From Spirosoma foliorum (GTDB taxonomy: Bacteria; Bacteroidota; Bacteroidia; Cytophagales; Spirosomataceae): 64,000 nucleotides of DNA. A program made the translations under genes and the position numbers. Of the stretch, positions 1-9,033 are shown in pieces (position 1 is the first letter of the stretch; every line of letters starts with the position of its first letter). The stretch lies in assembly GCF_014117325.1 (NCBI RefSeq), contig NZ_CP059732.1:8383501-8447500 (forward strand). Direction: 5' to 3'. The notes under the pieces are model-generated. The model ran no database searches. It worked only from the letters and a program-made list of their open reading frames with translations, and was not told where the DNA came from.

Positions 1-2010
1 AGTGCCTGGGCGTATGCTCTTCGGAGTGCGTCGTTTATACCCGTTTACGACATTAAAGGGGGCTACGGCGGCTCTCTGGTGGGCGGCACTGCCGGGGTAG
101 GGTATAATCCAGTATCGTATCTGGAACGGCGGAAAGACTGGGTTAATCAAAATCTGCGGGCGTTCGGGAATGTTTTTGCGCAGGTGAACATCAGCAAAGA
201 CCTGGCGCTACGAACATCCATCGGTATTGATGCCCGCAACGGAACACTTCAGCGCGCTTTTTTAAAAGAATACGAAGCCAGTCAGTCCCGGCGAGTAACC
301 CAGTTGACCGAAGCCTCAAATAATTACCTGAGCTGGACGTGGAGTAATACGCTGACGTACCAGAAAAAGATTGGGCAGATTCATGATCTAAAGGTTTTGG
401 TGGGCACCGAAGCGATTAAAAATACCGGGCGAGGTTTGTTTGGGGCCAAGAGCAACTATGATTTTGAATCCAATAGTTTCCTGTCACTTAATACGGGTTT
501 GCCGCAGTCGTTGGGCGATGTGAGTGCCAACGATGCCGATATTAACCGGAATGCACTGCTATTCAGCAACTCGCTTTTTTCTTATTTCGGTCGGCTCGAT
601 TACATCCTGAAAGACAAGTATTTGTTTAATGCTACGTTTCGCCGGGATGGTTCATCGCTGTTCGGTCCTGACGTACGTTATGCCAATTTCCCGTCGCTGG
701 GCGTCGGCTGGCGTATTTCCGACGAAGCGTTCATGAAATCGTTTAGCTGGCTTAATGAGTTAAAATTACGAGCAGGGTGGGGGCAAATGGGCAGCATTTC
801 TAATGTGCCCGCCTTCAATCAGTACTCAACGTACAGCGCTGCGCCGGGTAGTAATTACTACGACATCAACGGGGTTAATGTTGGCTCAACGCAGGGCTAT
901 GGCGCTAGTTCTCAAGGGAATCTACAAACCAAATGGGAAACTACCGAAACGACTAATATTGGTCTGGACGCCAGCATTCTGCAAGGAAAATGGAGTGTAG
1001 CCGTCGATGTGTACACCAAAAACACACGCGATTTGTTGGTTCCCAGCCTACGCAATGGACTTGAACTGTTGGTGACCAAACCATTGGTCAATCTGGGAAC
1101 GATGCGGAATACAGGCATTGACCTGCAAATCACGAATCAGGGCCAGATCACCTCCGATTTGAAATACGATGCAACTCTGACCTTTACCCACTACAAAAAC
1201 CAGCTGACCAAGCTAAACAACGAAAACACGGCGCAACTGGTAGCGGCCAGTCGGATAACCAATGCCCTGATTACGACGCAGGGACAGGCCGTTTCGTCCT
1301 TTTATGGGTATCAAATCGATGGATTTTACAACAATCAGGCGGAGGTTGATGCGGGGCCTAAAATCAACGGGGCAGCCGGTGTGGTTGGGTCCTGGAAATA
1401 TAAAGATATCAACGGCGATGGTAACATCACCACTGCCGACCGAACCGTACTGGGGTCACCCCATCCTAAGTTTCAGATGGGATTGAACCTTGGTTTCCGC
1501 TGGAAGGGCTTCGATCTCAGCAGCTTTGTATTCTGGAATCAGGGGAATCAACTCTATAACTACACCAAGTACTTTACCTACATGGGCGTGTTAGGCGGCT
1601 CTGTTGCTTCCGGTAAATTATACGACGCCTGGACTCCCGAAACGGCGGCTACTGCTAAAACACCTCAATTGGGCGTAGGTGCCGCCAATGGCTATACGGC
1701 TTTTGTGACGGGCAATTCGAGTTCGTTTTACGTGGAAAATGGGTCTTATCTGCGGGGCAAAACCATTCAGCTGGGCTATAGCTTTCCCAAGGCGTGGCTG
1801 AAAACAATTAAAATGAGCAACCTGCGGGTTTATGCGCAGGCACAGAATTTCTTCACCATTACGAAATACAGCGGAGCCGACCCCGATTTAGGCTTAGTAT
1901 CGGGGGCATCGGTTGAACAAACAGCCAGCAGCGACCAGAATCTGGGCGTCGATTACTCAGGTTACCCCAATCCACGCCAGTTCTTACTGGGTTTAAATGT
2001 ATCCTTCTAA
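1..2010 (+). CDS. SusC/RagA-family TonB-linked outer-membrane porin, 3' part
   Basis: The frame is open from base 1 to the stop, so the gene enters from the left and lacks its start, signal peptide, carboxypeptidase-regulatory domain and TonB plug. What remains (about 670 residues) is the C-terminal beta-barrel: alternating aromatic strands such as FSYFGRLDYILKDKYLFNATFRRD fragments, the RDGSS turn, a calcium-like DINGDGNIT loop before the GSPHPKF strand, and a terminal strand ending NVSF. These are the hallmarks of SusC barrels, which import oligosaccharides or peptides across the outer membrane with a SusD lid. The SusD gene follows after 15 bases, which confirms the pairing. Substrate cannot be read from the sequence; the nearby rhamnosidase and PQQ dehydrogenase suggest plant glycans. 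SusC type is near certain; the missing 5' half is a window artefact. Confidence 0.95.
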   Translation, partial: SAWAYALRSASFIPVYDIKGGYGGSLVGGTAGVGYNPVSYLERRKDWVNQNLRAFGNVFAQVNISKDLALRTSIGIDARNGTLQRAFLKEYEASQSRRVTQLTEASNNYLSWTWSNTLTYQKKIGQIHDLKVLVGTEAIKNTGRGLFGAKSNYDFESNSFLSLNTGLPQSLGDVSANDADINRNALLFSNSLFSYFGRLDYILKDKYLFNATFRRDGSSLFGPDVRYANFPSLGVGWRISDEAFMKSFSWLNELKLRAGWGQMGSISNVPAFNQYSTYSAAPGSNYYDINGVNVGSTQGYGASSQGNLQTKWETTETTNIGLDASILQGKWSVAVDVYTKNTRDLLVPSLRNGLELLVTKPLVNLGTMRNTGIDLQITNQGQITSDLKYDATLTFTHYKNQLTKLNNENTAQLVAASRITNALITTQGQAVSSFYGYQIDGFYNNQAEVDAGPKINGAAGVVGSWKYKDINGDGNITTADRTVLGSPHPKFQMGLNLGFRWKGFDLSSFVFWNQGNQLYNYTKYFTYMGVLGGSVASGKLYDAWTPETAATAKTPQLGVGAANGYTAFVTGNSSSFYVENGSYLRGKTIQLGYSFPKAWLKTIKMSNLRVYAQAQNFFTITKYSGADPDLGLVSGASVEQTASSDQNLGVDYSGYPNPRQFLLGLNVSF

Positions 2011-2025
2011 CCCCGCTTTTCTGCT

Positions 2026-3801
2026 ATGAAACCAATCCTAAAACATACTGCATTTACCTTGCTGCTTTCGGCGGTTACGCTTTCGGCCTGTAAGCAACAA
2101 TTTCTTGACCTGGCACCCCAGGGTGTTTATAAAGAAAGCGATTTACTTAGTAAAAAGGGTATCGATGGGTTTTTGATCGATGCCTATGCTACGCTGGATG
2201 GGAATTTATCGGCCAATTTTCTGGGCCTCAGTGGCACCTATAACTGGATATGGGGGAGTATCGCGGGGGGCGATGCGTACAAGGGAGGTACCAACTTCAC
2301 CGATCAAAGCGAAATTAACCAGGTGATGCAGTATGCCACGCCCACCACAAATTCGCAGTTACTCGCCCGCTGGAATGGCATTTTCGATGGCATTGGGCGT
2401 GCCAATATCGTGTTGCAGGAGTTGGCCAAAACAACCGATCCGGCCTTAACCGATGCCTTGAAAAAACAGGTAGCTGCCGAAGCTCGTTTTCTGCGGGCCT
2501 TCCACCATTTTGAGGGAAAGAAAATCTTTGGCAACATTCCGTTTGTGGATGAGAAAGCCACCGACTATAAAATCCCCAATACAGATGCGAGTGGCAATTA
2601 CCTCAATATCTGGCCCCAGCTGGAAACAGACTTCAAATTCGCTTACGATAATCTGGACGAAGTGAAAACGGGTAAAGGCCGGGTCAATAAATGGACTGCC
2701 GGGGCTTATCTGGCAAAAGCCTATTTGTATCAAAATAAATTCGCCGAGGCCAAAGCGCTCTTTGACGTTATTATCGGCCAGGGCAAAACCAGTCAGGGGA
2801 TAAAACTGGACTTAACCACGAGCTTTGGGGAGAATTTCCGTATCGCAACGCAGAATAGTAAGGAAGCGATGCTGGAAGTGCAAAGTGCCATTGGCGATGG
2901 TGCCAGCGACAATACGAACGGATTTCGGGAAGCGATTCTGTGTTATCCCAACGGTATTGCAGGGGGTACAAACTCCTGGTTTTATCGACCTTCTCAAAAT
3001 CTGGTCAATGCGTTCCGCACCGACGAAAATGGTCTGCCCCTGCTCGATACCTATAACGATGTGGATGTTACATCGAATGAAACGGTGCCAGATGCCAGCC
3101 CGTTTACACCTTATGCTGGCAATCTGGACCCGCGCTTAGATCACACAGTAGGTCGCCGGGGCATACCGTATCTGGATTGGGGCCTGATGAGTGGGTTAGC
3201 CTTTACGGCTCCTCCGGGCGAGTCGATCACGAATGGAGGTCCATTTACGGGTAAGAAGCATGTTTTTTCATCGACCGAGTATAGTTCGGGGCAAGTGGTT
3301 CGTGCCAGTTTTGGCATTGCCAGTGCGCTGAATTATGACCTGATGCGTTTTGCCGATGTGCTGTTGATGGCGGCTGAATGCGAAGTAGAAGTCGGTAGTT
3401 TGGATAAAGCGCGTGAATACGTCAATCGGGTTCGGGCCAGAGCTGCGGCTTCACCTATCAAAACAATAGACGGAACTGCCAATGCCGCCAAGTATGTGGT
3501 TAATCCCTATACAACCGCCTGGGCGAGTCAGGCAGTTGCCCGTCAGGCCGTTCGTTTTGAACGGAGAATCGAATTAGGGATGGAAGGTCACCGCTTCTTC
3601 GATCTGGTTCGTTGGGGAATTGCCGATCAGGTTATCAACTCCGAGTATTTACCCAAAGAAAGCGTGCGTCGTTCGCTGGCGCTAGGTGGCGGGGTTAAGT
3701 TTACGAAGAACAAGAGCGAATATCAGCCCATTCCAGACTATGCCATCACGCAGAGTTTTGTAGGTGGCCAGCCAACACTAAAACAGAATCCGGGCTATTA
3801 A
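2026..3801 (+). CDS. SusD/RagB-family surface lipoprotein
   Basis: The 591-residue protein starts with a lipoprotein signal, a hydrophobic segment ending LSAC with the lipidated Cys at residue 22, followed by the FLDLAPQG stretch typical of mature SusD proteins. Helical TPR-like segments (EARFLRAFHHFEGKKIFGNIP; AGAYLAKAYLYQNKFAEAKALFD) and the C-terminal module with RFADVLLMAAECEVE and ERRIELGMEGHRFFDLVRWG are diagnostic. SusD proteins cap the SusC barrel on the cell surface and bind the glycan. The gene lies 15 bases after its SusC partner and surely shares its transcript; a strong hairpin follows directly. Substrate is unknown. The family call is secure. Confidence 0.96.
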   Translation: MKPILKHTAFTLLLSAVTLSACKQQFLDLAPQGVYKESDLLSKKGIDGFLIDAYATLDGNLSANFLGLSGTYNWIWGSIAGGDAYKGGTNFTDQSEINQVMQYATPTTNSQLLARWNGIFDGIGRANIVLQELAKTTDPALTDALKKQVAAEARFLRAFHHFEGKKIFGNIPFVDEKATDYKIPNTDASGNYLNIWPQLETDFKFAYDNLDEVKTGKGRVNKWTAGAYLAKAYLYQNKFAEAKALFDVIIGQGKTSQGIKLDLTTSFGENFRIATQNSKEAMLEVQSAIGDGASDNTNGFREAILCYPNGIAGGTNSWFYRPSQNLVNAFRTDENGLPLLDTYNDVDVTSNETVPDASPFTPYAGNLDPRLDHTVGRRGIPYLDWGLMSGLAFTAPPGESITNGGPFTGKKHVFSSTEYSSGQVVRASFGIASALNYDLMRFADVLLMAAECEVEVGSLDKAREYVNRVRARAAASPIKTIDGTANAAKYVVNPYTTAWASQAVARQAVRFERRIELGMEGHRFFDLVRWGIADQVINSEYLPKESVRRSLALGGGVKFTKNKSEYQPIPDYAITQSFVGGQPTLKQNPGY

Positions 3802-3807
3802 TCGAGA

Positions 3808-3853
3808 GTTTTTTTGTGGTGTCGGTTTCTCAAAACCGACACCACAAAAAAAC
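3808..3853. terminator. Perfect 21-bp hairpin after susD
   Basis: Arms at 3808-3828 and 3833-3853 pair without mismatch around a 4-base loop. The GC core is GTGGTGTCGGTTT and each arm starts or ends with a run of seven T or A, so it can act as a terminator in either direction. It also shows that a GTG at 3816, inside the stem, is not a convincing start for the next gene. Confidence 0.85.
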
Positions 3854-3863
3854 GTCAGACCTA

Positions 3864-5999
3864 ATGAAACGTACTATTCTTCCTCTTCTTTTCCTGTCAG
3901 CCGTTATCTTAATGGCTGCTCAACTGACGTATACAGATCGGAAATCTGATTCGAGTACCGAATGGTCCGAGTATTTAGGCGGGCCAGATCGCAATCATTA
4001 TTCAACATTAACTCAGATCAACACAGGTAATGTTAGCCAACTTACAGTAGCCTGGGAATACCACTCCCGCGACTCAGGCCAGATACAGTGTAACCCGATT
4101 ATTGTTGATGGCACACTCTACGGAGTGACGGCATCGAATCAGATTTTTGCGCTCGATGCCGCTACGGGTCAGCAGAAGTGGCGCTACGTAGAGCCAGGTA
4201 CCAAAACGTTCAACACGAATCGGGGCGTTACGTATTGGAAAAGTACTAGAGCGGATGATAACGAGCCAGCGCGTATCCTGTATGCGTACGGCTCCTGGCT
4301 TTACGCGATCAATGCGCAAACCGGGCAACCGATCTCCAGCTTTGGAGAGAACGGTCGGGTTAGCCTCAAAGCCGGGTTAGGGGAGTCGGCCAAAGACAAA
4401 TTTGTTATTTCGAACACGCCGGGTACACTCTTCGAGGATTTACTGTTCATGCCTTTACGTGTTTCGGAAGGAGCGGATGGTGCCCCTGGTTCTATTCAGG
4501 CCTTTAATGTGCGAACGGGCAAACTGGCGTGGGTATTTCACACGATTCCTCATCCGGGTGAGTACGGCTATGAAACCTGGCCCAAAGAGGTCTATAAAAA
4601 TACCGAAGTAGGCGCGGCTAATAACTGGGCGGGTATGGCAATTGATCGCAAACGCGGGATTCTCTACGTGCCGACGGGCTCGGCTGGGTTTGATTTTTAT
4701 GGCGGGAATCGCAAAGGTCAAAATCTGTTCGCCAATTGTTTACTAGCGCTGGATGCCCGAATCGGAAAGCGTATCTGGCATTACCAACTGGTTCATCATG
4801 ACATCTGGGACCGTGATTTACCCGCTCCACCAAATTTGATTACCCTTCAAATGAATGGTAAAGTAATCGATGCAGTAGCTCAGGTAACCAAGAGTGCCCA
4901 TGTTTTTATTTTTGATCGTGTAACCGGTAGGCCGCTTTTTCCAATCAGGGAGGTGCCTGTTCCTAAATCGCCTTTGCCCGATGAAGCGGCCTGGCCAACG
5001 CAACCCGTTCCGACTTTACCCGCGCCTTTTGCCCGGCAAACCATTGCCGAAACGGAGTTAAGTCCTTATGCTACAAATCGTGATTCGTTGACTGCTCAAT
5101 ATCGCCGGGCGGGAAAAGGCCAGTTTCAACCACTGAGTAAAACGCCAACGCTGCTGCTGCCAGGGGCCGATGGCGGCCCGGAATGGGGTGGTGCTGCCGT
5201 TGATCCCGAGGGTATTATGTATGTCAATGCCAATGAAATGGCCTGGATGTTCAGTCTTAGTGCTACCCCTAAAGCAGACGCATTGGCGCATTTAAGTCCC
5301 GGTAATCGACTGTATACGAGTTATTGTGTCGCCTGTCATGGTACTGATCGAAAAGGGAATCCATCAAGTGGCTATCCATCGTTGGTAAACATCGGTCAAC
5401 GGCGCGATCGGGAGTATGTAGCCAAACTGATTACAAGTGGGAAGGGAATGATGCCCGGTTTCGCGGGTATTACAGCCGAGCAGAAGCAGGCACTCCTGGC
5501 TTTTTTGTTTAACGATGAGAAAGTGGAAACCGTTGCTACAACGCCCGGACCGACGGCTAAACAGGGAACTTACGTTCCGTACCGCTTCAACGGGTACACG
5601 AAATTTTTAGACAGTAAAGGGTTTCCGGCTATTCAGCCACCCTGGGGCACATTAACCGCTATCAATCTCAATACAGGGCGGCAGGTTTGGCAAAAAACGT
5701 TGGGCGAGTTCACTGAACTAACCCGGCAAGGAATTCTGCCAACCGGAACGGAGAACTACGGAGGTCCGGTGATTACAAAGGGTGGGCTGTTATTTATTGC
5801 GGCCACTAAAGATGGGATGTTCCGGGCTTACGACAAGAAAACCGGACAGTTACTCTGGCAGACACAACTGCCAGCAGCCGGTTTTGCGACGCCCAGCACC
5901 TATGACGTGAATGGGAAACAATACGTTGTAGTCGCTTGTGGAGGAACAAAATTAGGCACTAGTAAAGGCGATAGTTACGTTGCCTTTGCCCTGCCCTAA
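3864..5999 (+). CDS. PQQ-dependent dehydrogenase with embedded cytochrome c domain
   Basis: This is a 711-residue quinoprotein of the glucose/alcohol dehydrogenase superfamily, expected in the periplasm, oxidising a sugar or alcohol and passing electrons to a haem. The ATG at 3864 gives a clean signal peptide (MKRTILPLLFLSAVILMAAQ); an in-frame GTG at 3816 lies inside the preceding terminator and is rejected. Propeller repeats are visible as 'ALDAATGQQKWRY', 'INAQTGQPISSFG', 'NVRTGKLAWVFHT' and 'NTGRQVWQKTLGE'. Between the main propeller and its last strands sits a c-type haem domain, CVACHG at residues 488-493, with MMPGF as the likely distal Met. A separate cofactor or partner gene is not present. 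It follows the SusCD pair, so it may oxidise the imported or released sugar. Substrate is not deducible. Confidence 0.93.
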   Translation: MKRTILPLLFLSAVILMAAQLTYTDRKSDSSTEWSEYLGGPDRNHYSTLTQINTGNVSQLTVAWEYHSRDSGQIQCNPIIVDGTLYGVTASNQIFALDAATGQQKWRYVEPGTKTFNTNRGVTYWKSTRADDNEPARILYAYGSWLYAINAQTGQPISSFGENGRVSLKAGLGESAKDKFVISNTPGTLFEDLLFMPLRVSEGADGAPGSIQAFNVRTGKLAWVFHTIPHPGEYGYETWPKEVYKNTEVGAANNWAGMAIDRKRGILYVPTGSAGFDFYGGNRKGQNLFANCLLALDARIGKRIWHYQLVHHDIWDRDLPAPPNLITLQMNGKVIDAVAQVTKSAHVFIFDRVTGRPLFPIREVPVPKSPLPDEAAWPTQPVPTLPAPFARQTIAETELSPYATNRDSLTAQYRRAGKGQFQPLSKTPTLLLPGADGGPEWGGAAVDPEGIMYVNANEMAWMFSLSATPKADALAHLSPGNRLYTSYCVACHGTDRKGNPSSGYPSLVNIGQRRDREYVAKLITSGKGMMPGFAGITAEQKQALLAFLFNDEKVETVATTPGPTAKQGTYVPYRFNGYTKFLDSKGFPAIQPPWGTLTAINLNTGRQVWQKTLGEFTELTRQGILPTGTENYGGPVITKGGLLFIAATKDGMFRAYDKKTGQLLWQTQLPAAGFATPSTYDVNGKQYVVVACGGTKLGTSKGDSYVAFALP

Positions 6000-6071
6000 A
6001 ATCGATAAAAAGCCGTGCCACGGTTTATTTAAACGCCATGTAAGAACCGTGGCTCGGCTTTTTATCGATTT
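5999..6071. terminator. Long hairpin after the PQQ dehydrogenase gene
   Basis: Arms 5999-6025 and 6045-6071 are 27 bp with one mismatch; the left arm begins in the last base of the stop codon. The stem carries AAAAAGCC / GGCTTTTT, a rho-independent type signal. A second small hairpin (6122-6142, CCCGG core) follows. Confidence 0.8.
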
Positions 6072-6228
6072 AGCGAAAAACAAAGAGCTTTTTACAATAG
6101 GTTAAGGTTGGTTCGTAAAGCCCCGGTAGGATTTCTGCCGGGAGTTTTATAGTTATCCCGTTCCGCACTGAAAAGGATAGAACGCTGATTTTTATGATAT
6201 GATGGATTAGTTATGATGAAATGTCAAA

Positions 6229-6268
6229 CGGATTCTTTGTCTAATCATAACCTAGTCATAAGAATCCG
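6229..6268. promoter_or_regulatory. Inverted repeat upstream of the rhamnosidase gene
   Basis: The 347-base gap between the dehydrogenase and the rhamnosidase holds the terminator above and, closer to the start codon, a 9-bp inverted repeat CGGATTCTT (6229-6237) and AAGAATCCG (6260-6268). A further ATAGGATTC lies at 6291-6299. It could be an operator for a sugar-responsive regulator. No clear TAnnTTTG promoter was found here. Confidence 0.35.
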
Positions 6269-6346
6269 CGTGCTATCGATACAGGAAAGTATAGGATTCT
6301 TATTCGATGATAAATACAGAAATTGCTGCGAATTAATAGAGACCTC

Positions 6347-8980
6347 ATGACCCAACGGCCTTTCCTCCGAATCCTACCTTTACTACTTGTTCTATTACGA
6401 TCCTTACCAATCTTCGCAGCACCCTGCACACCCGTTGGCCTTCAATGCGAGCATTTAGTTAACCCATTGGGCATCGATGCTCCGGCTCCCCGACTAATGT
6501 GGCGGCTGGACGATACCCGGAAAGGAGCGAAGCAAACAGCCCATCAAATATACGTTGGTACCGATTCGATGGCGGTGAGTCAGGGTAAGGGTAGTAGCTG
6601 GCAAACGGCCAAGTTACAGTCAGATAGTCAGCTTATTGCCTATGAAGGAAAAGCTCTACAACCCTTCACCAAATACTACTGGAAGGTGGAGGTTTGGGAT
6701 AAAGATGGCAAACCGTCGGCTTCGTCGGTGGCGAGTTTTGAAACGGGTTTGATGCATAGCAAAAACTGGCAGGGGGCGTGGATTAGTGATATTAGTGATG
6801 TGGATCTGAAACCGGCGCCCTATTTTCGGAAAGCCTTCGATGCGAAAAAGAAAATCAAATCGGCGCGAGCCTACATTGCGGCTGGCGGTTTGTATGAGTT
6901 GTATCTAAACGGGCAGAAAATCGGGAATCACCGGCTCGATCCTATGTACACCCGTTTCGACCGCCGGACGCTGTACGTTACTTACGATGTGACGAACCAG
7001 CTGCAAAGCGGCAAAAATGCAATTGGTATTTTGCTTGGAAACGGTTGGTATAATCACCAATCAACAGCGGTCTGGTTTTTTGACAAAGCTCCCTGGCGGG
7101 CACGCCCTACGTTCTGTCTGGATCTGCGTGTTACGTATGAGGATGGCTCTGTCGAAACAATTACCTCAGGAAAAGACTGGAAAACGGCCCTGAGCCCGAT
7201 CATTTTCAACAGTATCTACACGGCAGAACATTACGATGCCCGACTGGAACAACCCGGTTGGAACACGGCGAATTTTGATGATTCGAAATGGAAGGAACCC
7301 ATTATGCGGGCTGCTCCGTCAACGAACATCGTCACACAGGCCGTCCATCCAATTCGAAACGTGGAGACAATTCCGACGAAAAGCATCACCAAACTCAACG
7401 ACACCACCTTTGTTTATGACTTAGGCCGGAACATTTCGGGAGTGAGTCAGTTTCGGGTGAAAGGTTCGGCGGGTACAATCTTGCGCCTGAAACACGCTGA
7501 ACGATTGCATAAAGATGGTCATGTCGATCAGTCGAATATAGATGCGCACTACCGCCCGGTTGGTACCAGCGATCCGTTCCAGACTGACATCTTTATCCTG
7601 AGTGGCAAAGGTGAAGAAACGTTTATACCACACTTCAATTATAAAGGCTTTCAGTATGTAGAGGTAACCAGCAATACCCCCATTAATTTAGTTAAAGAAA
7701 ACCTGACGGGTTATTTCATGCATAGCGATGTGCCGGTTGTGGGGCAGGTGAAGTCGGCCAACCCAACGCTGGACAAAATCTGGTGGGCTACTAATAATTC
7801 GTATTTGTCTAATCTGTTTGGTTACCCAACGGACTGCCCGCAACGGGAGAAAAACGGCTGGACGGGCGATGGACAAATTGCCATTGAAACGGGTCTGTAT
7901 AATTTTGACGGCATCACGATCTACGAAAAATGGCTGGCCGATCACCGTGATGAACAACAGCCGAATGGTGTGCTTCCGGCCATCATCCCAACCGGTGGTT
8001 GGGGTTACGAATGGGCCAACGGCCCTGACTGGACAAGCACCATCGCCATTATTCCCTGGAATATTTACCTGTTCTACGGCGACAAAAAGATACTGGCCGA
8101 CAACTACGACAACATCAAACGGTACGTCGATCATATCAACGAGCAAAGTCCGTCGGGCCTGACATCCTGGGGGTTAGGTGATTGGGTGCCCGTGAAATCG
8201 AAATCGCCGGTAGAGTTTACATCGTCCATTTACTACTTCACCGATGCTTCGATTCTGGCGAAGACGGCGAAGCTGCTGGGCAAACAAAGCGATGCGGATC
8301 TATATTCGGCATTGGCGACGAAGATCAAAAAAGCGGTCAATTCGAAATATCTGAATAAGGAGACGGGAAGTTACGGAACAGGTTTGCAAACCGAACTGAG
8401 CGTGCCTTTGCAGTGGGGCATAGTACCGGATGAACTGAAAGCCAAAGTAGCGGCCAATCTCGCCAAACGGGTCGAAGCCGACAATTCGCACATCGATGTT
8501 GGCCTTTTAGGGACCAAAGCAATTCTGAACGCCCTCAGCGAAAACGGTCATGCCGATCTGGCGTATAAAGTGGCTTCGCAGGAAACGTTTCCATCCTGGG
8601 GTTGGTGGATTGCCAATGGCGCTACAACGCTCTATGAAAACTGGCCAATTGACGCGAAAAGCGATATTTCGATGAATCACATCATGTTTGGCGAAATCGG
8701 CGCCTGGTATTATAAAGCTCTTGGTGGTATTAAACCTGATCCCGCGCATCCGGGATTCAAAAACGTACTGCTGGAACCCCATTTCGTAGCAGGTCTCGAT
8801 CATTTTGAGGCTACACACAACAGTCCGTTCGGTACCATTCGGTCGTCCTGGAAACGGGTAGGGCAGGGCGTCTCGTATTCCGTAACTGTTCCACCCAACT
8901 CGACCGCTACGCTCAAACTGCCGGGGGCGTCGGCTGCTCAACAATTGCAGGCGGGAACGTATCAGTTTGAGGTGAAGTGA
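6347..8980 (+). CDS. Alpha-L-rhamnosidase, GH78
   Basis: The protein (877 residues from the ATG at 6347, which gives a signal peptide MTQRPFLRILPLLLVLLRSL; an upstream TTG is weaker) hydrolyses terminal alpha-L-rhamnose from plant glycosides, pectin side chains or flavonoids. Order of domains: an N-terminal fibronectin-like module with the 'EHLVNPLGIDAPAPRLMW' opening, a rhamnosidase N domain (AYIAAGGLYELYLNGQKIG), a concanavalin-like domain, the alpha/alpha six-barrel catalytic domain and a C-terminal beta domain. The signature DCPQREKNGWTGDG begins at residue 496, giving D496, E501 and D508 in the spacing of the known GH78 acidic triad (Asp567, Glu572, Asp579 of Bacillus RhaB); E783 in HIMFGEIGAW matches the fourth acid. 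Secreted or periplasmic. It ends just before a strong hairpin and probably belongs to the SusCD locus. Confidence 0.96.
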   Translation: MTQRPFLRILPLLLVLLRSLPIFAAPCTPVGLQCEHLVNPLGIDAPAPRLMWRLDDTRKGAKQTAHQIYVGTDSMAVSQGKGSSWQTAKLQSDSQLIAYEGKALQPFTKYYWKVEVWDKDGKPSASSVASFETGLMHSKNWQGAWISDISDVDLKPAPYFRKAFDAKKKIKSARAYIAAGGLYELYLNGQKIGNHRLDPMYTRFDRRTLYVTYDVTNQLQSGKNAIGILLGNGWYNHQSTAVWFFDKAPWRARPTFCLDLRVTYEDGSVETITSGKDWKTALSPIIFNSIYTAEHYDARLEQPGWNTANFDDSKWKEPIMRAAPSTNIVTQAVHPIRNVETIPTKSITKLNDTTFVYDLGRNISGVSQFRVKGSAGTILRLKHAERLHKDGHVDQSNIDAHYRPVGTSDPFQTDIFILSGKGEETFIPHFNYKGFQYVEVTSNTPINLVKENLTGYFMHSDVPVVGQVKSANPTLDKIWWATNNSYLSNLFGYPTDCPQREKNGWTGDGQIAIETGLYNFDGITIYEKWLADHRDEQQPNGVLPAIIPTGGWGYEWANGPDWTSTIAIIPWNIYLFYGDKKILADNYDNIKRYVDHINEQSPSGLTSWGLGDWVPVKSKSPVEFTSSIYYFTDASILAKTAKLLGKQSDADLYSALATKIKKAVNSKYLNKETGSYGTGLQTELSVPLQWGIVPDELKAKVAANLAKRVEADNSHIDVGLLGTKAILNALSENGHADLAYKVASQETFPSWGWWIANGATTLYENWPIDAKSDISMNHIMFGEIGAWYYKALGGIKPDPAHPGFKNVLLEPHFVAGLDHFEATHNSPFGTIRSSWKRVGQGVSYSVTVPPNSTATLKLPGASAAQQLQAGTYQFEVK

Positions 8981-8991
8981 TCACACCGTTT

Positions 8992-9024
8992 AAACCTATA
9001 AGGTCTCAAAGACCTTATAGGTTT
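8992..9024. terminator. Hairpin copy 1, convergent genes
   Basis: Perfect 15-bp arms (8992-9006 and 9010-9024, AAACCTATAAGGTCT and its complement) around CAA. It lies between the convergent rhamnosidase and membrane-protein genes. The identical stem recurs at 39223-39255. Confidence 0.75.
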
Positions 9025-9033
9025 GTAAGCACC

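Noticed and set aside
3816..3863. GTG start for the PQQ dehydrogenase
   Set aside because: It lies in the stem of a perfect terminator hairpin; the ATG at 3864 gives a clean signal peptide.
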